The notes under the pieces were generated by a model. It saw nothing but the letters and a program-made list of their open reading frames with translations. It was not told where the DNA came from and did no database searches. From an uncultured Eubacteriales bacterium (GTDB lineage: Bacteria; Bacillota; Clostridia; Oscillospirales; Oscillospiraceae), in the NCBI GenBank assembly GCA_900554855.1, contig USIZ01000124.1, positions 1 to 5,119 on the forward strand: 5,119 bases of DNA. The letters run 5' to 3'. The position numbers and the translations under genes were made by a program. How positions within the stretch are numbered: position 1 is the stretch's first letter; every line of letters starts with the position of its first letter. Shown in pieces: positions 1 through 4,724 of the stretch.

Positions 1-13
1 GCTCTTCCGATCT
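1..13. other. Illumina adapter remnant at contig end
   Basis: The first 13 bases read GCTCTTCCGATCT, the exact 3' end of the standard Illumina TruSeq adapter. On the minus strand this is AGATCGGAAGAGC, the sequence met when a read runs through its insert into the adapter. It lies exactly at the contig edge, where untrimmed adapter is expected. These bases are not genomic, and the last four codons of the minus-strand frame that crosses them (D-R-K-S) are adapter-encoded. Confidence 0.95.
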
Positions 14-711
14 ACCTTGGGCAGCAGCGGGCAGCCGATATTTCCCCCCAGATGAACGGTCTTTCCGGCGGCTTTCAGCATTTCAGAGATAATCGTTGTG
101 GTCGTAGTTTTTCCATCGCTACCGGTGACCGCATAAATTCTGCAGGGGCACAGGTCGAAGAACACCTCCATTTCCGAGGTGACTACGACGCCCTGTTCCC
201 TGGCCTGTACCAGTTCCGGCGTCAGGCTGCCGCTGAGCAGTATCTCCTCCGCGTTGCGCACCACGCCGGAGTCCTCCTCGCCCAAAGACACCCGCTTGCC
301 GTAAAGGTCGCCAACAGAATAGATGTCGGAGTCCGCCGCGACCACCAACTGGCATTCCTCCATGAAGAGTCCCGCCACGGCGCTGTATCCGTTCAGCGGC
401 TGCCCGGCAAACGCTCCGTCGCCGTTGGCGGCATCCAGCAGAGTGTCGCTCTGAGCAATGCCCACCTGAAGGAAGTTTTCACTCAGCAGACGCAGATTGG
501 CGGCACTGCCCGCCGTCGCCTTCACGTCCACACGCAGTTCATCGGACTGATCCTCCAAAAGCTGGCCCAGCGCATTGGCATAGGCATAATAATTGCCGCC
601 GGTGCCGCCAGCGCCAAAGCGCAGCTCCGAGCGGCGGCTGCTGCATCCGGCGCAGAGGGCAAGGCAGAGCGCAGCCAGCACCGCTGCGCCAATCCGTCTC
701 CATTTCTTCAC
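1..711 (-). CDS. TAXI-family TRAP transporter solute-binding lipoprotein, N-terminal part, running in frame into a MurD fragment (chimeric, 3' partial)
   Basis: The frame starts with GTG at 711, preceded by a purine-rich AAAGAG site 9 nt upstream, and stays open to the left edge (237 codons). Residues 1-23 form a lipoprotein signal: a KKWRR start, a hydrophobic core, and a lipobox ending LCAGC with Cys23 as the likely lipidated residue. Residues 30-169 match the TAXI family of TRAP-transporter periplasmic-type receptors: FGAGGTGGNYY (32-42), TAGSAANLRLL (66-76), VGIAQSD (83-89), LVVAADS (122-128), and GKRVSLGEEDSG (138-149) followed by the usual NAEEIL and LT. TAXI proteins capture dicarboxylates or amino acids outside the membrane for a fused DctQM permease; none is visible here. 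The family normally runs past 300 residues, with about 140 more beyond this point. From about residue 170 the sequence turns abruptly into MurD, so the natural C-terminus is missing. The TAXI call is firm, but the fused product is probably not a real protein. Confidence 0.85.
   Translation of the reverse strand, partial: MKKWRRIGAAVLAALCLALCAGCSSRRSELRFGAGGTGGNYYAYANALGQLLEDQSDELRVDVKATAGSAANLRLLSENFLQVGIAQSDTLLDAANGDGAFAGQPLNGYSAVAGLFMEECQLVVAADSDIYSVGDLYGKRVSLGEEDSGVVRNAEEILLSGSLTPELVQAREQGVVVTSEMEVFFDLCPCRIYAVTGSDGKTTTTTIISEMLKAAGKTVHLGGNIGCPLLPKVDRKS
14..204 (-). pseudogene. murD: Internal fragment of MurD (UDP-N-acetylmuramoyl-L-alanine--D-glutamate ligase), misjoined
   Basis: Residues 170-233 of the chimeric frame read like MurD around its ATP-binding loop. 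An AREQGVVVTSEMEVFF segment is followed by LCPC, then the Mur-ligase P-loop AVTGSDGKTTTTT (194-206), then EMLKAAGKTVHLGGNIGCPLL (positions roughly 210-230), the family's GNIGxPLL region. In whole MurD proteins (about 450 residues) this stretch lies roughly at residues 85-150, so both the UDP-binding N-domain and most of the central and C-terminal domains are absent. MurD adds D-glutamate to UDP-MurNAc-L-Ala in the cytoplasm. Here it is joined to an exported lipoprotein and ends at an adapter, so I infer a ligation or assembly chimera rather than a gene. The junction can only be placed to within a few codons of base 205. Confidence 0.85.
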
Positions 712-748
712 AGGGATCCACTCTTTCTTTCTAAAAATACATCATTTT

Positions 749-777
749 ATTATAGCTCTATTTTGCAGGATTCGCAA
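749..777 (-). promoter_or_regulatory. Sigma-A-type promoter of the TAXI lipoprotein gene
   Basis: Read on the minus strand, a -35 box TTGCGA (777-772) is followed after exactly 17 nt by a perfect -10 box TATAAT (754-749). Transcription would start near 742, leaving a leader of about 30 nt before the GTG at 711. The -35 box begins only a couple of bases after the T-tract of the upstream gene's terminator, so the gene probably has its own transcript. Confidence 0.8.
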
Positions 778-816
778 CTAAAAAATGCAGATCCGGCAAG
801 CACACGGATCTGCATT
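778..816 (-). terminator. Rho-independent terminator of the DUF6512-like gene
   Basis: A perfect 12-bp inverted repeat (784-795 with 805-816, arms AATGCAGATCCG / CGGATCTGCATT) has a 9-nt loop. On the minus strand a run of six T (785-780, the first two within the stem) follows. It lies 8 bp after the stop codon of the gene ending at 825, the normal position for its intrinsic terminator. Confidence 0.88.
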
Positions 817-824
817 CAGCGGGT

Positions 825-1334
825 TCAGCAGGGCAGGACTGACAGCGCATCGGCAAGCTCTAAATCGGCGAAGAGCAGTCCGTCCGGCTGCCAGAACGAG
901 AAAACGACGATCAATATGGCAAACACGCCCACGCCGAACAGCAGAGGACTCTTCCAGCGCGGCGGCACCGGGACCCAGAGCGCCGTCAGAAAGCCCAGCC
1001 CCAGAATGACCACAAATGCAGCGATATCCACCGGCAGGCTCATCTGCTCCATACGGATATGATAGACCCAGCCGAATAGGAGCAGCAGTCCCTGCGCGAC
1101 CAGCAGCCCCAGATACCAGCCCCCGCGCTGCCCTCTGTCCTTCCTTGTATAGACAAGCAGTGCCGCCAGCATGGGCCAGAAGATCAGTTTTCCGTGCTCC
1201 CATACGCTCTCCCGCACCGGCGAAAGCATGGCAAACAGCACATTGGGCGACCAGTCATATAAAAAGTGTACTCCTGTGCCCACCAGTACTGTCAGGATAA
1301 AATAGATCAGCGGCCGCATCGTTTCCCGTTTCAT
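825..1334 (-). CDS. DUF6512-like integral membrane protein, function unknown
   Basis: The protein has 169 residues starting at ATG 1334, chosen because GGAAGGAG (1350-1343) lies 8 nt upstream; the frame extends upstream to 1385 without a better site. Five hydrophobic segments are visible: about 8-25, 48-62, 73-91, 101-121 and 130-148. The short loop SPVRESVWEHGKL (38-50) and the ending FSFWQPDGLLFADLE (145-159) resemble the small Clostridia membrane-protein family DUF6512, where an SPVNESVWEH-type motif is the best conserved part. There is no signal peptide or catalytic motif I can recognise. Conserved Glu42, Trp45, Glu46 and His47 at a membrane edge could bind a ligand or metal, but that is speculation. 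It is probably monocistronic: a terminator follows at 778-816, and a hairpin separates it from the hydrogenase upstream. The family call is from memory of the motif. Confidence 0.75.
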   Translation of the reverse strand: MKRETMRPLIYFILTVLVGTGVHFLYDWSPNVLFAMLSPVRESVWEHGKLIFWPMLAALLVYTRKDRGQRGGWYLGLLVAQGLLLLFGWVYHIRMEQMSLPVDIAAFVVILGLGFLTALWVPVPPRWKSPLLFGVGVFAILIVVFSFWQPDGLLFADLELADALSVLPC

Positions 1335-1490
1335 GTTGTGCGCTCCTTCCCGTAGCCTTCTTAGGACATGATATGGTACGCACACCCGTTTTATACTACA
1401 AAAGATAAAATTTTGATTGACTATAAATCATTTGCAGAACATTTGCTTCGCCGTCGCTGTTCAGACGGCTCCTGTCCAGGCGCAAACCAG

Positions 1491-1524
1491 AAGGCGCCGC
1501 AGACAATGCTGTCTGCGGCGCCTT
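1491..1524 (-). terminator. Hairpin terminator after the hydrogenase gene
   Basis: A perfect 15-bp GC-rich inverted repeat (1491-1505 with 1510-1524) has a 4-nt loop, and a further 5-bp outer stem (CAAAC/GTTTG) forms beyond a small internal loop. It starts 18 bp after the hydrogenase stop codon on the minus strand. The following T-run is poor (TTCTGGTTTG), so it is a strong hairpin but not a textbook U-tract terminator. The rest of the 1335-1542 gap holds the AT-rich upstream region of the next gene, with no promoter I can define confidently. Confidence 0.7.
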
Positions 1525-1542
1525 TCAGTTTGCTTGTTTAAC

Positions 1543-2976
1543 TTATTGCTCCGACTGTTCCTGAACAGGAGCGGCAACGCTCTCGATCGTGGTATGTCCG
1601 GCGGACTTGGCATACTGCGTCAGGCTGGCCTTGTTTTTGGGGGAACGCACCCGGCATCCGGCACCGCCAATGCAGCCCATATCGCAGGCCATGCCCTCAA
1701 TAAAGTTCGCATCCAGACGGCCATGGGCATCCTTCAGAATAGCGGTCTTGCAGGCCGTTATTCCGCCGCAGACCTCCGGCTTGACCGCAAAGTCGATCTG
1801 CTGCTCCTTCAGAGACTGAGCCACTGCGGCGGCCACACCGCCGCTGGCGGCAAAGCTGCGGCCAAAGCTGGAGGCACCATCCAGCGGAGTCTCCTCCAGC
1901 TCGCTCAGTTCGATATCAGCTCCGGCAAACATGGCGTCCAACTCCTCAAAGGTAAGCACGCAGTCCACACTGCCCTGAGTCTTACCCAGCCGGAACTCAT
2001 GCTTTTTCGCAATGCACGGCCCGATGAACACCACCCGGGCGTCGTGATCCTCCTCCTTGATCTTTTTGGCAATCATGACCATGGGAGAGGGGGTGCGAGA
2101 GATCTTATCAGCCTGTTCGGGATGCTGGGTCTCCACATAGGAGACAAAGGCGGGACAGCAGGAAGAATAGAGGCTCCCCTTCTCCGCCAGCTCCTGCGCT
2201 TCGGCGTGGGCGGTCAGGTCGGCACCCTCGGCCACCTCCCGCACATCGTAGAAGCCCAGCTTCTTCATACCAGTGACAACCTGTCCCAGAGAGGCCTCGG
2301 CAAACTGGCCGGCGATGGCCGGAGCCACCACTGCATAGACCCTATATTTCCACCGCTGGGCCCCCTTCAGCATATGGACCGCCTGCACGATCCAGGACTT
2401 ATCCATGATCGCACCAAAGGGGCAGGCATAGGTGCAGACACCGCAGGCGATACACTTGGAGGGATCCACAGATGCCTTGTGGTCACTCTCCCGCATGGAG
2501 ATGGCTCCGGCAGGACAGTTGCGCTCACAGGGACGCTGGTTCTTTACAATGGCGGAATAAGGACAGGCGGCCATACAGCGGCCGCAGACGATGCACTTTT
2601 TGTGGTCGATCTTGGCTTTATGATTTTCAATGGTAATCGCACCTACGGGGCAGGCGTGACGGCACCGGTTGGCCAGACAGCCGCGGCAGGAGGGGCCCAC
2701 CTCCATGGCGGTGACAGGACACTCGTCGCAGGCCGTACTGATGACCTCTACCACGCCGGGATTGGACATATCACCGCCCAGCGCCAGCTTGATCCGGTCG
2801 CCGATGATGGCCCGTTCCTTATAGATGCAGCAGCGGAAATGGGGTTCCGGCCCGGGAATGATCTTCTCGGGAATATCCAGAACACCGGTACCCAAATTGC
2901 CGTCAAAGGCCAGGCTGGTCACTTCTTTCAGGACATTGAACTTCAGCTCCTGAATTTTTGTCTCAAACTCTCTCAT
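1543..2976 (-). CDS. Monomeric [FeFe] hydrogenase, group B type
   Basis: The protein has 477 residues from ATG 2976, chosen because GAGGAGG lies 7 nt upstream; an in-frame start at 3030 lacks this. Order of parts: an N-terminal region with CC (49-50) and CDEC (83-86); a cysteine-rich ferredoxin region with C97/C100/C105/C109, C128/C131/C134/C138, a C150/C154 pair and C175/C178/C181/C185; then the catalytic H-cluster domain. The three H-cluster motifs are SSCCPAF (271-277), GPCIAKKHE (319-327) and EGMACDMGCIGG (427-438). By homology, Cys274, Cys321, Cys431 and Cys435 would hold the [4Fe-4S]-diiron cluster and Cys273 would relay protons. The GPC in motif 2 and GGAG in place of GGGxP in motif 3 fit group B rather than the classical group A enzymes. 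It would interconvert protons and H2 in the cytoplasm using ferredoxin-like electrons, but the role of group B is poorly known. No HydE/F/G maturases and no NADH-linked subunits are adjacent. It appears to be a single-gene transcript with a terminator at 1491-1524. Confidence 0.93.
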   Translation of the reverse strand: MREFETKIQELKFNVLKEVTSLAFDGNLGTGVLDIPEKIIPGPEPHFRCCIYKERAIIGDRIKLALGGDMSNPGVVEVISTACDECPVTAMEVGPSCRGCLANRCRHACPVGAITIENHKAKIDHKKCIVCGRCMAACPYSAIVKNQRPCERNCPAGAISMRESDHKASVDPSKCIACGVCTYACPFGAIMDKSWIVQAVHMLKGAQRWKYRVYAVVAPAIAGQFAEASLGQVVTGMKKLGFYDVREVAEGADLTAHAEAQELAEKGSLYSSCCPAFVSYVETQHPEQADKISRTPSPMVMIAKKIKEEDHDARVVFIGPCIAKKHEFRLGKTQGSVDCVLTFEELDAMFAGADIELSELEETPLDGASSFGRSFAASGGVAAAVAQSLKEQQIDFAVKPEVCGGITACKTAILKDAHGRLDANFIEGMACDMGCIGGAGCRVRSPKNKASLTQYAKSAGHTTIESVAAPVQEQSEQ

Positions 2977-3062
2977 ACAGGTGCCTCCTCCACCGAAAGA
3001 CAAGTAATAGAAAGCAGATTTATAAAGCACTTTTTCATTTCATTCTTCCGGTTTTTAAAACT

Positions 3063-3093
3063 TTTATCACATATATTGTAACCTATCTGTCAA
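3063..3093 (-). promoter_or_regulatory. Possible promoter of the [FeFe] hydrogenase gene
   Basis: On the minus strand a perfect -35 box TTGACA (3093-3088) is followed by 19 nt and GATAAA (3068-3063), a 4/6 match to the -10 consensus. The spacing is longer than ideal. It would give an AT-rich leader of about 80 nt before ATG 2976. The -35 box is convincing; the -10 choice is uncertain. Confidence 0.4.
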
Positions 3094-3143
3094 TACCCCA
3101 CCGCTGACCGGGGCGTCAGGATTTCTTCTCCAACTCGATAGTC

Positions 3144-3173
3144 TTGCACTCTGTCCCCCTGCGGGTGTATGAT
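3144..3173 (+). promoter_or_regulatory. Possible promoter of the SGNH hydrolase gene
   Basis: TTGCAC (3144-3149), 18 nt, then TATGAT (3168-3173), a 5/6 match to the -10 box; the -35 matches only its first three bases. Transcription would start near 3180, giving a leader of about 35 nt that holds AGGAGG. It lies in the divergent region shared with the hydrogenase gene. Confidence 0.45.
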
Positions 3174-3214
3174 AGGCAAAAGCAATAAGTACAGGCGTAC
3201 AGGAGGCATAAACC

Positions 3215-3913
3215 ATGCAAAAAAACGAACTGCGGGATGCGATCTCCGGTGCCATTCGGCGCGGCTGCAACGTCAAACTGCTGGGCGACAGCCTGACTGC
3301 CGGAAGCGGCAGCAGCGACAGCGACCTGAGCGGGCGGGTCATCTATCCGCCCTTCCGCCGTCAGCGGGGACGCAGATGCTGGGCCTCCCTGCTGCGGGAT
3401 CATCTGGCCGGCAAATACAGCTGTAGCGTGGACAGTGTGGGCTGCTACGGCATCACCAGCGGAGAAATGATGGAGCATCTGGACACGCTCTATCACCCCG
3501 CAACCGATCGGGTCGTCTTCTGCATGATCGGCGCCAACAACAAAAAACAGCCTGACGGCATGGAGCAGCTGGCGAAAGATCTGGACAACCTGTGCCAGAA
3601 AGTCACCGCAGACGGCAATCTGCTCATTCTCATGACGCCAAATCCCGTCACGGCTGCCAACGACGCGAAGGAAAACCGCTTCTTCCCGCAATCGGAGGTG
3701 GCTTCCGTTATCCGCGCCGCCGCACAGCGCTGGGCAGCACAGGTGTTTTTCATTGACCATTTTGCCCGGATGCAGGCCGACTGCCAGCAGCAGGGGCGCA
3801 CCATGGAGGAATACCTTCAGGTAGGCGCAGGCCCGGAGAACGACGGACAGCACCCCGGCGATCAGGTCTATCGCTTCTACTTTGAAAGCATCTGTCAGGC
3901 GCTCAATCTTTAA
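3215..3913 (+). CDS. SGNH/GDSL-family hydrolase (esterase/lipase-like), cytoplasmic
   Basis: The protein has 232 residues from ATG 3215, with a perfect AGGAGG (3201-3206) 8 nt upstream. The SGNH blocks are in order. Block I is LLGDSLTAGSG (22-32) with Ser26 as the expected nucleophile. Block II is around VGCYGITS (75-82) with its glycine. Block III is MIGANN (104-109), supplying the oxyanion-hole Asn. Block V is DGQHP (210-214) with Asp210 and His213 completing the triad. These enzymes cut ester or acetyl groups from lipids, sugars or peptidoglycan, and the substrate cannot be told from sequence. No signal peptide or membrane segment is present, so a cytoplasmic product is likely. A basic, arginine-rich stretch (41-54, with FRRQRGRR) sits between blocks I and II. 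The gene is divergent from the hydrogenase and convergent with spoVAC. Its stop codon is followed after 2 nt by the hairpin element. Confidence 0.88.
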   Translation: MQKNELRDAISGAIRRGCNVKLLGDSLTAGSGSSDSDLSGRVIYPPFRRQRGRRCWASLLRDHLAGKYSCSVDSVGCYGITSGEMMEHLDTLYHPATDRVVFCMIGANNKKQPDGMEQLAKDLDNLCQKVTADGNLLILMTPNPVTAANDAKENRFFPQSEVASVIRAAAQRWAAQVFFIDHFARMQADCQQQGRTMEEYLQVGAGPENDGQHPGDQVYRFYFESICQALNL

Positions 3914-3919
3914 GCAACA

Positions 3920-3950
3920 AAGCGACTTCCGCTAAAAACGGAAGTCGCTT
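3920..3950 (+). repeat. Left copy of the 31-nt palindrome; probable transcription stop of the hydrolase gene
   Basis: Arms AAGCGACTTCCG and CGGAAGTCGCTT (12 bp, perfect) enclose a 7-nt loop CTAAAAA. The copy is identical, in the same orientation, to 4187-4217. It starts 6 nt after the plus-strand stop codon, so it is placed to end that transcript, but no T-run follows (the next bases are GAGCG). Confidence 0.85.
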
Positions 3951-3977
3951 GAGCGTGTCGAGAACCTCGACACGCTC
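3951..3977. repeat. Second hairpin of the array
   Basis: Arms GAGCGTGTCGAG and CTCGACACGCTC form a perfect 12-bp stem with a 3-nt AAC loop. It abuts the first hairpin with no spacer, so the two could stack coaxially in RNA. Confidence 0.85.
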
Positions 3978-4003
3978 TCTCAGAAATGCAAGCATTTCTG
4001 AGA
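3978..4003. repeat. Third hairpin of the array
   Basis: Arms TCTCAGAAATGC and GCATTTCTGAGA are perfectly complementary over 12 bp with only AA between them, so the true loop is about 4 nt. It again abuts the preceding hairpin directly. Confidence 0.85.
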
Positions 4004-4060
4004 AAAGATGCAGTCCGCCGCGCGCACTCGCGCTGCTCGCACACTTGCGGCCTGAAAAGT

Positions 4061-4093
4061 GTTTTTCCCGAGGCGCATGTCCCCGGGAAAAAC
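4061..4093. repeat. Fourth hairpin of the array
   Basis: Arms GTTTTTCCCG and CGGGAAAAAC (10 bp, perfect) enclose a 13-nt loop containing a further GG/CC pairing. Outside the stem, AAAA (4055-4058) can pair with TTTT (4098-4101) across a small internal loop. Confidence 0.8.
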
Positions 4094-4108
4094 GTGATTT
4101 TAATTTTA

Positions 4109-4132
4109 TTCCGTCATCTGCGGATGACGGAA
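4109..4132. repeat. Fifth hairpin of the array
   Basis: Arms TTCCGTCATC and GATGACGGAA (10 bp, perfect) enclose a TGCG tetraloop. An AT-rich stretch (4096-4110) separates it from the fourth hairpin. Confidence 0.8.
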
Positions 4133-4186
4133 CTCTGCGAGGCTCTTGCGTGCAAATATCCAAGACAGGACTTTTTCGACAGGCTG

Positions 4187-4217
4187 AAGCGACTTCCGCT
4201 AAAAACGGAAGTCGCTT
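4187..4217 (-). repeat. Right copy of the 31-nt palindrome; probable transcription stop of spoVAC
   Basis: This is base-for-base the same as 3920-3950, loop included. Read on the minus strand it begins 4 nt after the spoVAC stop codon, preceded by AACA as the left copy is on the plus strand. Each convergent gene therefore runs into the same hairpin. No T-run follows on the minus strand. Confidence 0.85.
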
Positions 4218-4221
4218 TGTT

Positions 4222-4668
4222 TCATAATTGAAATAAACACAAGATCAAACCGTAGATCACGCTGGCCCCCACGCCAAACACGATGACCGGTCCGGCAATG
4301 GCAAACATTTTGGACGCCATACCGCCCGGGCCGACCAGTCCCTCGCTTTTAAACTCAATGGCCGGAGAGACAACGGAGTTGGCAAAGCCCGTCACCGGCA
4401 CCAGTGTACCTGCGCCGGCATATTTGGCTAGACTGTTGTAGCAGTCCAGCGCGGTGAACAGGGCGGACAGGAAGATGAGCGTCATGGTCGTGGCGGTTCC
4501 GGCGCTTTCCCGATCCAGTCCCAGTGTCTGCCAACCGGTTTGAATGAGCTGGCCCACGGCGCAGATCCCGCCGCCGATCAGAAAAGCGAACAGCAAATCC
4601 TTGCCCATAGGGGACGGCTTGGCCATGCGGGCCACCAGTCGGCTGTACTCCTCATTTGTCATGCGCAC
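4222..4668 (-). CDS. spoVAC: Stage V sporulation protein AC (SpoVAC), spore membrane channel component
   Basis: The protein has 148 residues from GTG 4668, or 146 from the ATG at 4662. SpoVA proteins sit in the inner spore membrane and move Ca-dipicolinate into the forespore and out at germination. Family marks are AFLIGGGICAVGQLI (28-42), LIFLSALFTALDCYNSLAKYAG (roughly 64-85), GAGTLVPVTGFANSVVSPAIEFKSEG (roughly 85-110) and KMFAIAGPVIVFG (120-132). There are about four hydrophobic segments and a hydrophilic N-terminus of about 24 residues. The full N-terminal arm, the length and the AIEFKSEG stretch favour SpoVAC over the related SpoVAE. The usual spoVAC-spoVAD-spoVAE order is not kept: directly after the stop codon comes the hairpin element and a convergent gene. 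Upstream, 56 bp separate it from the HemN-like gene with no terminator, so the two may be cotranscribed. No sigma-G-type promoter is evident in that gap. Confidence 0.9.
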   Translation of the reverse strand: MRMTNEEYSRLVARMAKPSPMGKDLLFAFLIGGGICAVGQLIQTGWQTLGLDRESAGTATTMTLIFLSALFTALDCYNSLAKYAGAGTLVPVTGFANSVVSPAIEFKSEGLVGPGGMASKMFAIAGPVIVFGVGASVIYGLILCLFQL

Positions 4669-4673
4669 TGCAA

Positions 4674-4683
4674 ATCACTTCTT
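4674..4683 (-). promoter_or_regulatory. Ribosome-binding site deciding the spoVAC start
   Basis: On the minus strand AAGAAGTGAT resembles the extended anti-16S complement AAGGAGGTGAT. It ends 5 nt before GTG 4668 and 11 nt before ATG 4662. Spacing favours the GTG start, but the ATG remains possible. Confidence 0.5.
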
Positions 4684-4724
4684 TCCTTTTTTGCAGTTTT
4701 TCCGCTTCATGAGGACACTATGCA

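Larger units (their letters stand above)
3916..4221. repeat. Hairpin-array intergenic element bounded by inverted repeats
   Basis: This non-coding stretch fills the space between two convergent genes. It begins 2 nt after the TAA at 3911-3913 and ends directly at the TGA of the minus-strand gene (4224-4222). Its ends are 16-nt inverted repeats, AACAAAGCGACTTCCG at 3916-3931 and its complement at 4206-4221. Inside are six perfect hairpins of 10-12 bp: 3920-3950, 3951-3977, 3978-4003, 4061-4093, 4109-4132 and 4187-4217. The part at 4004-4054 is very GC-rich, with a minor GCGCG/CGCGC stem. Short open frames on both strands cross it, but they follow the palindromes and have no ribosome-binding sites or recognisable protein. 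I see no transposase and no obvious target-site duplication. It may be a MITE- or BIME-like dispersed repeat, a structured RNA or a paired terminator. The structure is certain; the identity is inference. Confidence 0.75.

Noticed and set aside
52..1062. A 336-codon plus-strand frame across the left part
   Set aside because: It overlaps the minus-strand lipoprotein, crosses a promoter and a terminator, and encodes no recognisable domain.
1381..1425. A promoter for the DUF6512-like gene using TATAAA near 1390 on the minus strand
   Set aside because: No acceptable -35 box lies 16-18 nt upstream, so I could not define it despite the AT-rich sequence.
1451..1470. A 6-bp inverted repeat GCCGTC/GACGGC near 1460
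   Set aside because: Short stem with an 8-nt loop and no T-run. It can arise by chance in GC-rich sequence, and the 15-bp hairpin beside it explains termination.
1417..3081. A 554-codon open frame on the plus strand
   Set aside because: It lies antisense to the hydrogenase, whose motifs are unmistakable. Its protein is low-complexity Gly/His/Ala/Leu with no domain and no ribosome-binding site, a codon-bias shadow.
3116..3853. A 245-codon minus-strand frame over the hydrolase
   Set aside because: It is antisense to the SGNH gene, which has all catalytic blocks and a perfect AGGAGG. No recognisable protein features.
3920..4217. CRISPR-like array from the two identical 31-nt repeats
   Set aside because: Only two copies, 236 bp apart, with the interval itself full of other hairpins. 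No regular spacers and no cas genes.
3903..4231. Short open frames (81-92 codons) on both strands inside the hairpin element
   Set aside because: Their sequences are dictated by the palindromes, they lack ribosome-binding sites and overlap each other on both strands. Similar frames annotated in other genomes would more likely be copies of the repeat than genes.
4676..4711. An 11-codon basic mini-ORF (MKRKNCKKGKK) between the HemN-like gene and spoVAC
   Set aside because: There is no ribosome-binding site before its ATG and its end coincides with the spoVAC ribosome-binding region. A leader-peptide role cannot be supported.
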